Both the position numbers and the translations under genes were made by a program. From NCBI RefSeq assembly GCF_901827205.1, contig NZ_LR594675.1:6318001-6382000 (forward strand): DNA of 64,000 nt. Direction: 5' to 3'. Positions within the stretch are counted from its first letter, which is position 1. Each line of letters opens with the position of its first letter. This DNA is from Variovorax sp. PBS-H4. GTDB lineage: Bacteria > Pseudomonadota > Gammaproteobacteria > Burkholderiales > Burkholderiaceae_C. Of this stretch, positions 16,562 to 25,231 are shown piece after piece. The notes beneath the pieces were generated by a model. The model searched no databases, was not told the DNA's origin, and was given only the letters and a program-made list of their open reading frames with translations.

Positions 16562-16990
16562 GACAACCTCCTGGCAGAGAGCACATCGCGTTGCGCCGCT
16601 TGGCCGCGCCGCTCATCGCCCGATCGGAATGCACAGACCCCCCAGGCGATGCACCCGGAGGCCGACATCAATGTACATCGCAATTGGATGATCGTTCGAA
16701 TCAGCGAATGCCCGCATTTGACTCGTTCGCGAACGCCGCAGACGCGCCATGGGACGACCGCTCCTGGCCCGCATTCAGCCATCAAAGTGGAATATGAATC
16801 GAAAGCGGAGTTCACCAGCTCCGATGACATCTCGCGCCAAGAGGTCCGCCGCCTTCACGTACTAAGGACTTCACAATGGGGCCAAGCGTTTGCACAACGA
16901 CCTCGGCCGCGTCCGGACGACGACTCGCATGCTCCGCCAACGCGCGTCAATCAGATCGGTGATTTAGCTCTGACATCCGATAGCTGATAG
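16562..16990. other. intergenic stretch with no supported gene
   Basis: About 430 bases between the alpha/beta hydrolase and the CusF-like gene. The short frames present have no recognisable protein features. The one notable element is the perfect 12-bp palindrome CGTTCGCGAACG at 16724-16735, roughly 160 bases upstream of the hydrolase start, a possible operator. Sequence here is less GC-rich than its neighbours. Confidence 0.5.
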
Positions 16991-17335
16991 ATGCGAGGCC
17001 TCGCGCATCCAGCTCTGCCACGGTCAGCGGCCACCGGCTTGGTGCCTCCCTCGACAACGCTATGCGGCGGCGCAGCGCCAGCGACAAGCGGTGATCCCGC
17101 CACCACCACCACCGAGCTCGCCGAAGGCGAGGTCCGCAAGGTGGACAAAGAGAGCAAGAAGCTCACGCTCAAGCACGGCCCGGTGAAGAACCTGGATATG
17201 CCCGCCACGACCATGGTCTTCCAGGTGAAGGAGGACGCGATGCCCGACACGGTTCAGGCTTGCGTCAAGGTTTGCTTTCAGGCCGAGAACGTCGACTGCA
17301 AGTTCACGGTCACCACGCTCGAAGCGGCGCATTAG
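16991..17335 (+). CDS. CusF-like copper-binding protein, possibly decaying
   Basis: The C-terminal ~70 residues match the small periplasmic CusF-type copper-binding fold: EGEVRKVDKESKKLTLKHG, KNLDMP and TMVFQVKEDAMPD. Two features look wrong. The Met-rich site usually reads MPxMTM but here is MPATTM, losing a Met. Three Cys appear at residues 91, 95 and 103, where I expect Gly or Arg (QACVKVCF, NVDC). The ~40 residues ahead of the domain do not form a signal peptide. The gene may be truncated at its 5' end and drifting, or it may be a Cys-containing variant. The start is uncertain. Confidence 0.5.
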   Translation: MRGLAHPALPRSAATGLVPPSTTLCGGAAPATSGDPATTTTELAEGEVRKVDKESKKLTLKHGPVKNLDMPATTMVFQVKEDAMPDTVQACVKVCFQAENVDCKFTVTTLEAAH

Positions 17336-17371
17336 CCCGGCCCCTGCGAAGCCGCCGAGAAGGAGGTTGCC

Positions 17372-18196
17372 ATGACGACACATGCGAGCGCCGCGCAGAT
17401 CGTGCGCGAGCTTTTGGAGGGACCGGTCACTCGATCCGCATTGGTGCGATGGCGGCGGAAACAGTTTCTTGGCAAGGATGGGTTCGGCTTCTACTTCGGT
17501 TTGTTCGACAGCTTTGCGGCTGCGCGGGCATGGCTGCCTCCGAACCCGGAATTCAACAACGAGGCTCTGGCGACCGAATACGTCGAAGTCCGGACCCAGC
17601 AGGTATTCGCCTATGACTATCCTGTGATGTGGTGGCTCGAGCGCGCGTTTCGTCATGGGGCCAGGAGCGTGCTGGACATAGGCGGCTCCGTCGGTGTCCA
17701 TTGCCTTGCCTATCGGCGCTACATCGAAATGCCTCCCGAGGTGACTTGGCGGGTCGTCGAGGTTCCGGCAATCGTCTCGATCGGCCGCAAGCTCGCTGCC
17801 GAACGTGGAGTTCCCGAACTGTTTTTTACCGATGACCTGGAAGGAGCTCTGAGCGGCGGCGCTGAGGTCTGGATTTCCGCGGGCGCTCTCCAGTACATGG
17901 AAGATGCGCGACCGGGCGATCTGCTCAAGCGGAGCAAGGCGATGCCCATGCACCTGTTGCTCAACAAGTTGCCTCTCTACGACGGTGATGACTTCGTGAC
18001 CACCCAGAACATCGGCGAGGGATGCTTCGCGCCCCTGCATGTGTTCAACCGAGATCGCTTGATTCGCAGTGTCGAGGCACTGGGCTACACCTTGCGGGAT
18101 CGATGGCTAGTTCACGAGAGATCCCTGTACCTGCCGGGCTACCCGGAACGTTCGTTCCCGTTCTTCAGCGGACTGTATTTCGCGGCTGAACCCTGA
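17372..18196 (+). CDS. putative methyltransferase, TIGR04325-type
   Basis: A 274-residue protein of the TIGR04325 putative methyltransferase family, often found in polysaccharide loci but here isolated. VLDIGGSVGVHCLAY near residue 98 is the SAM-binding glycine-rich loop, VTWRVVEVPAIVSIG follows as strand two, and LLLNKLPLYDGDDFVTTQNIG is a conserved family segment. A strong AGGAGG five bases before the ATG supports the start. No operon partner is evident: the CusF-like gene ends 36 bases upstream and the next gene is on the other strand. Substrate unknown. Confidence 0.75.
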   Translation: MTTHASAAQIVRELLEGPVTRSALVRWRRKQFLGKDGFGFYFGLFDSFAAARAWLPPNPEFNNEALATEYVEVRTQQVFAYDYPVMWWLERAFRHGARSVLDIGGSVGVHCLAYRRYIEMPPEVTWRVVEVPAIVSIGRKLAAERGVPELFFTDDLEGALSGGAEVWISAGALQYMEDARPGDLLKRSKAMPMHLLLNKLPLYDGDDFVTTQNIGEGCFAPLHVFNRDRLIRSVEALGYTLRDRWLVHERSLYLPGYPERSFPFFSGLYFAAEP

Positions 18197-18382
18197 CCAA
18201 AGGCTCCGTTGCAAGCCTCGAGAGCGTCAAACAAGGGGTTCGAGATCATCGTTCGTTAGCGATGTCGGGAGGAACAGGGACCCGACTCGAAGGTTTTTTT
18301 GCCAGCGCAAACCGTGAGCGGCCGGACCACTGTGCCGCACCTTCGGCGTGAGTAGGTTCCTCTAGGCTCGGATGCCTGGCAG

Positions 18383-18670
18383 TCAGCCCGGCCCGCGCGC
18401 CAGGTGCTCCAACGCATCCTCGCACCACCACGTCACGGCCGCGAAGTAGCCTTCCCACACACAACCGTTGCAGCCCCTGCCGCAGCAGGTGGTGGGTTCG
18501 GGGGGCGGTGCACGGAATTGTTGTATGCCCTCGGCGCGCAGGCGGGCAGCGATGGGGTGCATGGCCACTCGGGCTGAGATGGCATCGGTAATGGGGGGAA
18601 GGGGCGACACGCGGGTCATGGAGCGAAGCGTCATTCTCAATGGCGGCAGAAACCGCGGCTTGATTGTCAT
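18383..18670 (-). CDS. small Cys-rich oxidoreductase-like domain protein
   Basis: A protein of up to 95 residues whose C-terminal part contains PPPEPTTCCGRGCNGCVWEG followed by CEDALEHL, the Cys-rich signature of the oxidoreductase-like domain (PF09791 type) seen in small bacterial proteins and the N-termini of some eukaryotic enzymes. The four cysteines in CCGRGCNGC could bind a metal. In-frame ATGs at 18670, 18634 and 18619 are all possible starts, with no clear ribosome binding site; the longest is given. Function is not established. Confidence 0.6.
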   Translation of the reverse strand: MTIKPRFLPPLRMTLRSMTRVSPLPPITDAISARVAMHPIAARLRAEGIQQFRAPPPEPTTCCGRGCNGCVWEGYFAAVTWWCEDALEHLARGPG

Positions 18671-18727
18671 TGCTGCGCGAATCCGCAGCTCCTAGACTCG
18701 CTGCTTCGCATTCAACGGGTGAACAGC

Positions 18728-19375
18728 ATGTCAAGGCTTCGATTGAGGATCTCCATGTCGCTGGACGGATTCGTCGCGGGTCCAAATCAAAGTTTGCAGG
18801 AGCCGCTGGGCACCGGCGGCGAGCAGCTGCACCAGTGGGTGTTCCCGCTGGAGGCCTGGCGGCGCCCGCATGGCCTGGAGGGCGGCGTGGCCAACGAGAG
18901 CACGCCGGTGATGGAAGAGGAACTTGCCAACATCGGCGCGACCATCATGGGCCGCAACATGTTCGGCGGCGGGCCGGGCCCGTGGAGCAAGACAGACCCC
19001 TGGGAGGGCTGGTGGGGCCGCAATCCGCCCTTTCGTCACCCTGTGTTCGTGCTGACGCATCACGCGCGCGACCCGTTGATCATGGAAGGCGGCACGAGCT
19101 TCACCTTCGTCACCGACGGAATCGAAAGTGCGTTGGATCAGGCGCGGCGCGCCGCCGGCGGAAAGGACGTCGCGCTGGCGGGCGGCGCGCGCGCTGCGCA
19201 GCAGTACCTCAAGGCCGGGCTGGTCGACGAGATGCAGTTGCACCTGGTTCCAAAGCTGCTCGGCGGTGGCGAGCGCTTGTTCGATGGCCTCGGCTCCCTG
19301 CAGGCGCTCGCGTTGGCCAAAACGGTCACGGCCCCGGATGTGACTCACCTGAAGTTCGTGAGAAACGCCGCATAG
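18728..19375 (+). CDS. RibD C-terminal/dihydrofolate reductase-fold protein
   Basis: A ~215-residue single-domain protein with the RibD-C (dihydrofolate-reductase-like) fold. LRISMSLDGFVAGP at the start, ATIMGRNMFGGGPGPW, VFVLTHHARDP, and DVALAGGARAAQQYLKAGLVDE with PKLLGGGERLF are the family motifs. Such stand-alone proteins are probable NADPH-dependent reductases of unknown substrate. The ATG giving MSRLRLRISM is preferred; one three codons upstream is also possible. It stands alone and is divergent from the Cys-rich small protein. Confidence 0.8.
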   Translation: MSRLRLRISMSLDGFVAGPNQSLQEPLGTGGEQLHQWVFPLEAWRRPHGLEGGVANESTPVMEEELANIGATIMGRNMFGGGPGPWSKTDPWEGWWGRNPPFRHPVFVLTHHARDPLIMEGGTSFTFVTDGIESALDQARRAAGGKDVALAGGARAAQQYLKAGLVDEMQLHLVPKLLGGGERLFDGLGSLQALALAKTVTAPDVTHLKFVRNAA

Positions 19376-19580
19376 GCCGGCGCTGCAGCGCGAGGAGTTC
19401 GCGCCGTGATCGCGCTGTCTCGAATGCGAAACCAGCGAGGTGTCAGGCAGGTACTACAGCAAGACGCGACGAAATAGCTCCAGCGCTGGACTGGCATCAG
19501 CCGACACCTCGACTGCTGCCACATGGCAGTGACACGGTGGTGCCATCGCTCCCGGGTCAACACCTTCCAGAGGAATCGAG

Positions 19581-19766
19581 ATGAACAAGGATCAAGTCAA
19601 AGGCGGCCTCGAGCAGGCCAAGGGCAGTGTGAAGGAGACCGTGGGCAAGGCAACCGGCAATGAAAGACTGCAGGCCGAAGGCACTGCGGACAAGACGGCT
19701 GGCGCTGTGCAGAAGAAGGTCGGCGACGTGAAGGACGCCGTCAAGACGGTCACGAAGAAGCCCTGA
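19581..19766 (+). CDS. CsbD-family stress protein
   Basis: A 61-residue, highly charged, Lys/Ala/Glu-rich protein. MNKDQVKGGLEQAKGSVKE and KVGDVKDAVKTVTKK are the CsbD signature. CsbD proteins are abundant under general stress in many bacteria; their molecular role is unknown. AGAGGAA nine bases before the ATG is a good ribosome binding site. A strong hairpin follows the gene. Confidence 0.85.
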   Translation: MNKDQVKGGLEQAKGSVKETVGKATGNERLQAEGTADKTAGAVQKKVGDVKDAVKTVTKKP

Positions 19767-19796
19767 GTTCCGCCAACCGCCCAGTCAGAAACTTCA

Positions 19797-19820
19797 CACG
19801 CGGCCGTCGGCGGCCGCGTG
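19797..19820. terminator. hairpin between convergent csbD-like and Bug genes
   Basis: CACGCGGCCG and CGGCCGCGTG form a perfect 10-bp stem around a TCGG loop, lying 30 bases after the CsbD stop and 12 bases after the convergent Bug gene's stop. There is no long T-tract on either side, so it is a likely but not textbook bidirectional terminator. Confidence 0.6.
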
Positions 19821-19832
19821 CAGCCGCAAGGG

Positions 19833-20810
19833 CTATTGCGGCTCGATATTCGCCACCTTCATGAGCTTCTCGGTCAGCGCGATTTCCGCCTGCAGGCTCT
19901 GAGCAAACTGCTCAGGCGTGCTCGGCACGACTGCCGCGCCATTGGCCTCGAGCTTCTCCCGCACTTCGGGCGTCGCAAGCGCCTGGCCCAACGCCTCCCG
20001 CACCTTCTGCACGACGGGCGCGGGTGTGCCCTTGGGCAGGGCCAGCCCGCCGAAGGAAACGAGTGAAATGCCGGGTACTCCCGCCTCGGCCAGCGTGGGC
20101 ACCTTGTCGAGCCGGACGTTGCGTTCGGGTGAAAGGACCGCCAGCGGCACGAGCTTGCCGCCCTGGATGTGCGGCAGCGCAGGCGCGACGAGGGAGAGCG
20201 CAAAGTCGACCTGCTTGCCGGCAACGGCATTGGTGGATTCCGAGGCGCCCTTGTACGGCACATGCAGCGCCTTGGTGCCGGTGGCTGCCAGGATCAGCTC
20301 GGCGCCCATGTGCGAGGGCGTGCCGACGCCGCCGGAGGCATAGGCCATCTTGCCGGGACTCTTGCGCAGGTGCTCGACGAGCTGCTTCACGCTGGTGATG
20401 CCCGAGTCCGGGTTGACCACGATGACCGAGTCGGATTGCGTGATGCGGCCGACGTGGATGAAGTCCTTCATCACGTCGAAGCCGGGCTTGCGGTACATGC
20501 GCATGTTGGTGGCCATGGGCGAACCGCTGTAGACCCAGGTGTAGCCGTCGGCGGGCGCCTTGGCGGCGAGCTGGGCGCCGATGTTGCCGGCGACGCCGCC
20601 GCGGTTCTCGATGACGATGGGCTGACCGAGGATCTTCGACATCGCGTCGCCTGTGATGCGCACGGTGGTGTCGGGCGCGGTACCGGCGAGGTAGGGGACG
20701 ATCCACTTGATGGGGCGGCTGGGGTAGTCCTGCGCGTGCGCGCCGGCAGTGGTGGCGAGGGCGGCCGCTGCTGCGGCAGCGAGGACGAGGGCGCGGCGAA
20801 TGGTGTTCAT
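19833..20810 (-). CDS. Bug-family TTT substrate-binding protein
   Basis: A 325-residue TTT receptor. The signal peptide is MNTIRRALVLAAAAAAALAT ending near AGAHAQ; the mature start YPSRPIKWIVPYLAGTAPDT differs slightly from the usual PFPPGG loop (YLAGTAPD), and IVIENRGGVAGN follows. It is the last gene after the acyl-CoA dehydrogenase and CoA ligase, with 34 bases between, so it probably binds a carboxylic acid that the ligase activates. Confidence 0.85.
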   Translation of the reverse strand: MNTIRRALVLAAAAAAALATTAGAHAQDYPSRPIKWIVPYLAGTAPDTTVRITGDAMSKILGQPIVIENRGGVAGNIGAQLAAKAPADGYTWVYSGSPMATNMRMYRKPGFDVMKDFIHVGRITQSDSVIVVNPDSGITSVKQLVEHLRKSPGKMAYASGGVGTPSHMGAELILAATGTKALHVPYKGASESTNAVAGKQVDFALSLVAPALPHIQGGKLVPLAVLSPERNVRLDKVPTLAEAGVPGISLVSFGGLALPKGTPAPVVQKVREALGQALATPEVREKLEANGAAVVPSTPEQFAQSLQAEIALTEKLMKVANIEPQ

Positions 20811-20844
20811 GGGTGTGTCTCCAGAGGCTGTTGTATGGAAGGCG

Positions 20845-22065
20845 TCAGCGGACTGCGCCGCCCAGCAGTTCGCGGGCGATGGTGTTGCGCTGGATCTCGC
20901 TGGTGCCGGTGAGCACGCGGTACATGCGCAGCAGGCGGAACAGGAACTCGACGCGGCTGCCCTGGACGATGCCTTCTCCGCCGTGCACCTGCACGGCCCG
21001 GTCGGCGATGCGAAAGGCGGTCTCGGAGCAGAAGAGCTTGGCCATCGAGGCATCGGCGCGGGCCTCGCCGCCGGCGTCGAGGGTGCGGGCGACGCTGAGC
21101 ATGAGCGCGCGGGCAGCGGCCAGCTCGGTGGCCATGTCGGCCAGGATGTGCTGCACGGCCTGGAAGGCGCCGATCGGCTGGCCGAACTGGCGACGGTGCG
21201 TCGCGTGGGCCAACGAATCCTGCAGGGCGAGGCGCGCAAGGCCGAGCATGGCAGGACAGTGCAGCAGCCGATTGACGGTGATGCGCCCGAGCGCAAGCGC
21301 AAGGCCCTTGCCCTGTTCGCCGATGAGGTTGGCGGCGGGGATGCGGCAGTCGGTCAGCACGATGTTGCCGGTGCCCGACTGGCCGGCCATGGTCTTGTAG
21401 CCGGTCTCGACCTTGAAGCCGGGGCGGTCGCGCTCCACGAAGAAGGCGGTGGTCTCGCGCCGCTCGGGGTCGTCGCTGGTGGAGGCGATGACGACGGCCA
21501 TGTCGCAGAAGGGCGACCCGGAGATGAAGCGCTTGGTGCCGTTGAGGACGAACTCGTCGCCCACGCGCACGGCGCGGGTCTGGACGGCGCCCGCATCGGA
21601 GCCTGCCTCGGGTTCGGTGATGGCGAAGCAGATGGCCTTTTCGGCGCGGGCCACGGGGAGGATGAAGCGGCCCATCTGGTCAGCCGTGGCGTGCTTTGCC
21701 AGCGCGCCGACGCGCGGCGGGCCGGACAGCTCGCCGAGCACGTGCGCCGCCAGGGGCGAGCCGCTGGCGTAGATGGCTTCCTTGATGAGGCAGTGGTCAT
21801 GCACGCTGAAGCCGGCGCCGCCCAAAGCCTTGGGCAGGGTGACGCCGTAGAAGCCGTGTTCGCGCGAACGGCGCCAGACCTCGTCGAGCACCGGGCGCGG
21901 CGCGCCGGACTCGTAGTCGATGCCGTGCTCGGCCACGAGGGGCTGCAGCTCCTCGCGGATGAAGGCCAGCACGCGCGCGATGAAATCCCGGGCGGCTTCG
22001 GAGCCTTCGAAACGGGGGGCTTCGGCGCTGCGCAGGGTGGGGGTGGAGGTGGTGTTTGCATCCAT
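20845..22065 (-). CDS. acyl-CoA dehydrogenase
   Basis: A 406-residue flavoprotein that introduces a 2,3 double bond into an acyl-CoA. AICFAITEPEAGSDAGAVQT is the FAD-contact signature, TVNRLLHCPAMLGLARLAL and RRQFGQPIGAFQAVQHILAD are the C-terminal helical-domain motifs, and VQVHGGEGIVQGSRVEFLF with GTSEIQRNTIARELLG ends the protein. The start is the ATG giving MDANTTSTPT, 16 bases after the CoA ligase gene; a longer in-phase frame is a high-GC extension. It forms an operon with the ligase and the Bug receptor, giving uptake, activation and oxidation of an unknown acid. Confidence 0.9.
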   Translation of the reverse strand: MDANTTSTPTLRSAEAPRFEGSEAARDFIARVLAFIREELQPLVAEHGIDYESGAPRPVLDEVWRRSREHGFYGVTLPKALGGAGFSVHDHCLIKEAIYASGSPLAAHVLGELSGPPRVGALAKHATADQMGRFILPVARAEKAICFAITEPEAGSDAGAVQTRAVRVGDEFVLNGTKRFISGSPFCDMAVVIASTSDDPERRETTAFFVERDRPGFKVETGYKTMAGQSGTGNIVLTDCRIPAANLIGEQGKGLALALGRITVNRLLHCPAMLGLARLALQDSLAHATHRRQFGQPIGAFQAVQHILADMATELAAARALMLSVARTLDAGGEARADASMAKLFCSETAFRIADRAVQVHGGEGIVQGSRVEFLFRLLRMYRVLTGTSEIQRNTIARELLGGAVR

Positions 22066-22081
22066 GGCGTGGGCCCCGTGC

Positions 22082-23647
22082 TTAGTTGACGCGTCGCTCG
22101 CGGCCGCGCCAGTAGGGCTCGCGCACGTCCTTGCGTGAGAGCTTGCCGTTCGCGTTCTTGGGCAGGTGATCGATGAATTCCACCGAGCGCGGCCGCTTGA
22201 AGTCGGCGAGCCGGCCGCGGCAGAAGTCCATGAGCTCGCCGGCCTCGGCCTGGGCGCCGTCTCGCAGCACGACGATGGCCTTGACCGATTCGCCCCAATG
22301 GTCGTCGGGCACGCCGATGACGCAGACCTCGTACACGGCGGCATGCTGCGCGAGCACGGCCTCGACCTCGGTGGGGTAGACGTTGAAGCCGCCGGAAACG
22401 AGCATTTCCTTCTTGCGGTCGACGATGTGGATGTAGCCCTCGCGGTCCACGCGGGCGAGGTCGCCGGTGTGCAGCCAGCCGTCGTCGCCGAGGGCTTCGC
22501 GAGTGGACTCGGGGGCGCGCCAGAAGCCGGCGAAGACGTCGGGCCCGCGCACGCAGATTTCGCCGATGTCGTCGCCCTCGACGGGGCGCCCCTGCTCGTC
22601 GAGCACCTGGATGTCGGATTCGCAGGAGGGGCGTCCGCAGGCGGAGAGCAGCTCGGGGCGGCCGCCTTCGATGGCGAGCGCGTGGTCCTCGATGCCGAGG
22701 GCAATCACGCCGCCGGTGGTCTCGCCGGCGCCGTAGCCTTGCGACAGGACGGGGCCGAAGGCGGCCCAGGCCTCGCGAATGCGCGCCGGGGACATCGGCG
22801 CGGCGCCGTAGGAGACCAGGCGCAGGCTGCTCAGGTCGCGGGTGCGGATGGTGGGCTCGGCAAGGAGCGCATTGATCATCGCGGGGACGAAGAAGCACAT
22901 GGTGACGCGATGCTTTTCGATGGCCTCGAGGATCTCGGCGGGCTGGAAGCGCTCCATGAGCAGCACCGTGGCGCCCTGGTAGAGCATGGGCTGGATGAAC
23001 ATGCCACTGGCGTGGGTGATGGGGCCGCAGAGCATGAGCAGGTCGCCGCGGCCGGCATGCATGCGGCCCATGACGATCTTGCGCAGCGATGCCATGCGGT
23101 TGCCCACGGTCTGCATGGCCGCCTTGAGCTTGCCGGTCGAGCCCGAGGTGTAGTGCAGCACGGCGAGTTCGTCGGGGCGCATGTCGACGCGAATGTGCGT
23201 GTCCGAGGCCTGGGCCAGCAGGGCTTCGTAGTCGAGCCAGCCACGCTCGGCGGGAGCGGGGGTGAAGGCGATGCGGTGTTTGAGGCCCTCGAGCGGGGCG
23301 GCGGCTTCGTCAACCATGGTGCGGTGCTCGGGGCCGGCGAGACAGGCCACCGGCTCGGCGTTGGCGAGCGCATCGGCCAGCTCGGCGGGAGCGAGGCGCG
23401 CGTTGAGCGCGACCTTGACCAGGCCCAGCTTGTAGAGCGCGCATTCGAGCTCGACGATCTCGGGGCGATTCGGGGAAACGACGGCCACGCGGTCGCCACG
23501 CTGCAGGCCGAGCGCGAGGAGGGCGTGCGCGAGGCGATTGGACCGACGTTCCAGCTCGGCGTAGCTGACCACGCGGTCGCGGAAGAGGATGGCGGGCCGG
23601 TCGGCCCAGAAGCGTGCGCTGCGCGCGGTGTACGTGCCGAGGTTCAT
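22082..23647 (-). CDS. AMP-dependent acyl-CoA synthetase
   Basis: A 521-residue member of the adenylate-forming (ANL) superfamily, which activates a carboxylate with ATP and CoA. LHYTSGSTGKLKAAMQT is the P-loop-like motif, LVSYGAAPMSP and GYGAGETTGGV the adenine-binding region, WLHTGDLARVDREGYIHIVD the hinge, and LPKNANGKLSRKDVREP carries the catalytic Lys. The length fits medium-chain or aromatic acid ligases. It is the first gene of the operon and divergent from the LysR gene. Substrate cannot be read from sequence alone. Confidence 0.9.
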   Translation of the reverse strand: MNLGTYTARSARFWADRPAILFRDRVVSYAELERRSNRLAHALLALGLQRGDRVAVVSPNRPEIVELECALYKLGLVKVALNARLAPAELADALANAEPVACLAGPEHRTMVDEAAAPLEGLKHRIAFTPAPAERGWLDYEALLAQASDTHIRVDMRPDELAVLHYTSGSTGKLKAAMQTVGNRMASLRKIVMGRMHAGRGDLLMLCGPITHASGMFIQPMLYQGATVLLMERFQPAEILEAIEKHRVTMCFFVPAMINALLAEPTIRTRDLSSLRLVSYGAAPMSPARIREAWAAFGPVLSQGYGAGETTGGVIALGIEDHALAIEGGRPELLSACGRPSCESDIQVLDEQGRPVEGDDIGEICVRGPDVFAGFWRAPESTREALGDDGWLHTGDLARVDREGYIHIVDRKKEMLVSGGFNVYPTEVEAVLAQHAAVYEVCVIGVPDDHWGESVKAIVVLRDGAQAEAGELMDFCRGRLADFKRPRSVEFIDHLPKNANGKLSRKDVREPYWRGRERRVN

Positions 23648-23696
23648 GAGGTGTCTCCGTATGGCTTGCAGTCTAGGAAGACGGCGGGCAACGCTG

Positions 23697-23736
23697 GATA
23701 AGCGAAACGGCAGCCCTGATAAGCTGGCGTGATCAC
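23697..23736. promoter_or_regulatory. direct repeats and small palindrome in the LysR/CoA-ligase divergent region
   Basis: GATAAGC occurs at 23697-23703 and again at 23718-23724, 21 bases apart (two helical turns), and the palindrome GTGATCAC follows at 23729-23736. LysR proteins often bind repeated sites with this spacing between divergent genes. The repeats are short; this is a candidate only. Confidence 0.35.
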
Positions 23737-23774
23737 CAGACAAGGGCCCGGCGCAGGGCCCGGAGGCAAGCGAC

Positions 23775-24743
23775 ATGGGCGTGCGGCTCGACGACATCGA
23801 CTATTTCCTGGCGGTGGCGCATCACGGCAAGGTGCGGGCCGCCGCGGCGGCCTTGGACGTCTCGCAGCCGGCCATCACGCAGGGACTGCAGCGGCTGGAG
23901 AAGGAGCTGGGCTTTCCGCTCTTCGAGCGCAGCAGCCGCGGGATGCAGCTGACGGCCGTGGCCACGCAGTTCCGGGAACGCACTCAGGCGCTGCGCACGA
24001 GCCTCGGTGAGGCGATCAAGGAGGCGGCGGACATGCACCTCGGCGAGCTGGGACTGCTGCGAGTGGGAGTCTCGCCGCTGTACGCGCAGCGGCTGTTCGT
24101 ACCAACAACGGTGGCGCTGCACCGGCAGCGACCGGCCGCGCGGCTGCGGCTGATGCTGAATTTGAACGATGCGCTGGTGGCGGCGCTTCGGCTGGGGGAC
24201 ATCGACCTGTCGATCAACGCGCTGCCGGGCGTGGTCGCGCCGGACCTGCAGGCGCTGCCGCTGATCGACGACGCGCTGTGCCTGGTGGTTCGCGAGCACC
24301 ACCCGCTGCTGTCGAAGCGGCGCCTGCGGCTGCAGGACCTGGTCGATGCGCGCTGGATCCTGCCGGGGCCCGCGGTCGCGGCGCGGCGCAACGTGGAAGG
24401 CCGGCTGGCCGAGGCCGGGCTGCCGCCGCCGCGCGTGACGGTGGAAGTGAGCAACACAGCCGGCGGGCAGCTGAACCGGCTGGTGGCGCAGAGCGACCTG
24501 GTGTCGATCATGAGCGAGTCGCAGCTGGGCATGGCCATCGGCGAAGGATTGGTACCGCTGCCGATGGCCGATGCGCGCTTCACGCGCACCATCGGCGCAC
24601 TGACGCGCAAGGGTGCCGCACTGCCTCCGCTGGCGCTGCGCTTCCTGGAGCTGTTGGAGGAGACGGCCCGCGCGGAGGGCGCGCCGGCGCGGCCCGCCGC
24701 GCGCAGGGGCGGCGCGGCCAGGCCCCGGGCGTCATCGACCTGA
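23775..24743 (+). CDS. LysR-family transcriptional regulator
   Basis: A 322-residue LysR protein. IDYFLAVAHHGKVRAAAAAL, SQPAITQGLQRLEKELGFPL and MQLTAVATQFRER form the winged helix; LLRVGVSPLYAQRLFVPT opens the effector domain. The C-terminal ~20 residues are Ala/Arg-rich (ARPAARRGGAARPRAS) and unusual for LysR proteins. It is divergent from the CoA-ligase/dehydrogenase/Bug operon, which it most likely controls. Confidence 0.9.
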   Translation: MGVRLDDIDYFLAVAHHGKVRAAAAALDVSQPAITQGLQRLEKELGFPLFERSSRGMQLTAVATQFRERTQALRTSLGEAIKEAADMHLGELGLLRVGVSPLYAQRLFVPTTVALHRQRPAARLRLMLNLNDALVAALRLGDIDLSINALPGVVAPDLQALPLIDDALCLVVREHHPLLSKRRLRLQDLVDARWILPGPAVAARRNVEGRLAEAGLPPPRVTVEVSNTAGGQLNRLVAQSDLVSIMSESQLGMAIGEGLVPLPMADARFTRTIGALTRKGAALPPLALRFLELLEETARAEGAPARPAARRGGAARPRASST

Positions 24744-24830
24744 AATCGCGCTGAACGCCGTGTAGGCCGGCGCTGATTGCGCGCGTCCCGATTGCCGGCA
24801 ATCATCCGGCGGACTATCGAGGACTGATGT

Positions 24831-25076
24831 ATGAATCTGTTGAGCGTCGACCTCTATCAGAGTGCCACCAATCCAGAGAAATTTCTGGCCCTTCCGGCTG
24901 GAGTCGATCCGGCCGAACTGACGGGTCCGATGGTCTTCGACAAGGACTACGCGGAAATCGTCAGATACCAACAGGCGTTCGAGTTCGATCCTGAGGAGTC
25001 TTATGCGGGGGTCAACGCCGCCAAGATCGCCGCAGACCTGTTGACATTGAAGTGGGCGATGTACCAGCGCTCGTAG
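24831..25076 (+). CDS. small hypothetical protein
   Basis: An 81-residue protein I do not recognise. It has no signal peptide or membrane segment. The sequence is acidic, with LYQSATNPEKFLALPAGVDP at the start and a helical C-terminus (AAKIAADLLTLKWAMYQ). Coding-like codon use and an isolated position between LysR and TctA argue that it is real. There is no strong ribosome binding site before the ATG. Confidence 0.55.
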   Translation: MNLLSVDLYQSATNPEKFLALPAGVDPAELTGPMVFDKDYAEIVRYQQAFEFDPEESYAGVNAAKIAADLLTLKWAMYQRS

Positions 25077-25231
25077 GTCAGCCCCGCCGGCTCACGCCAT
25101 AGCATTGCGGGTCGACCCGAAGAGCGCCGACCCGGAATCGGGTATCGCCGGGGAGTTTCGACGACTCGCTGCGAGTCCCATTCCACCCGCTCCCTGGCCT
25201 GGGTCTTCAGGTGGATCCACGCCACCGGCCA

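Noticed and set aside
19376..19580. A possible reverse gene (about 70 codons) before csbD
   Set aside because: It has no coding signature and no ribosome binding site; part of it overlaps the 3' repeat element.
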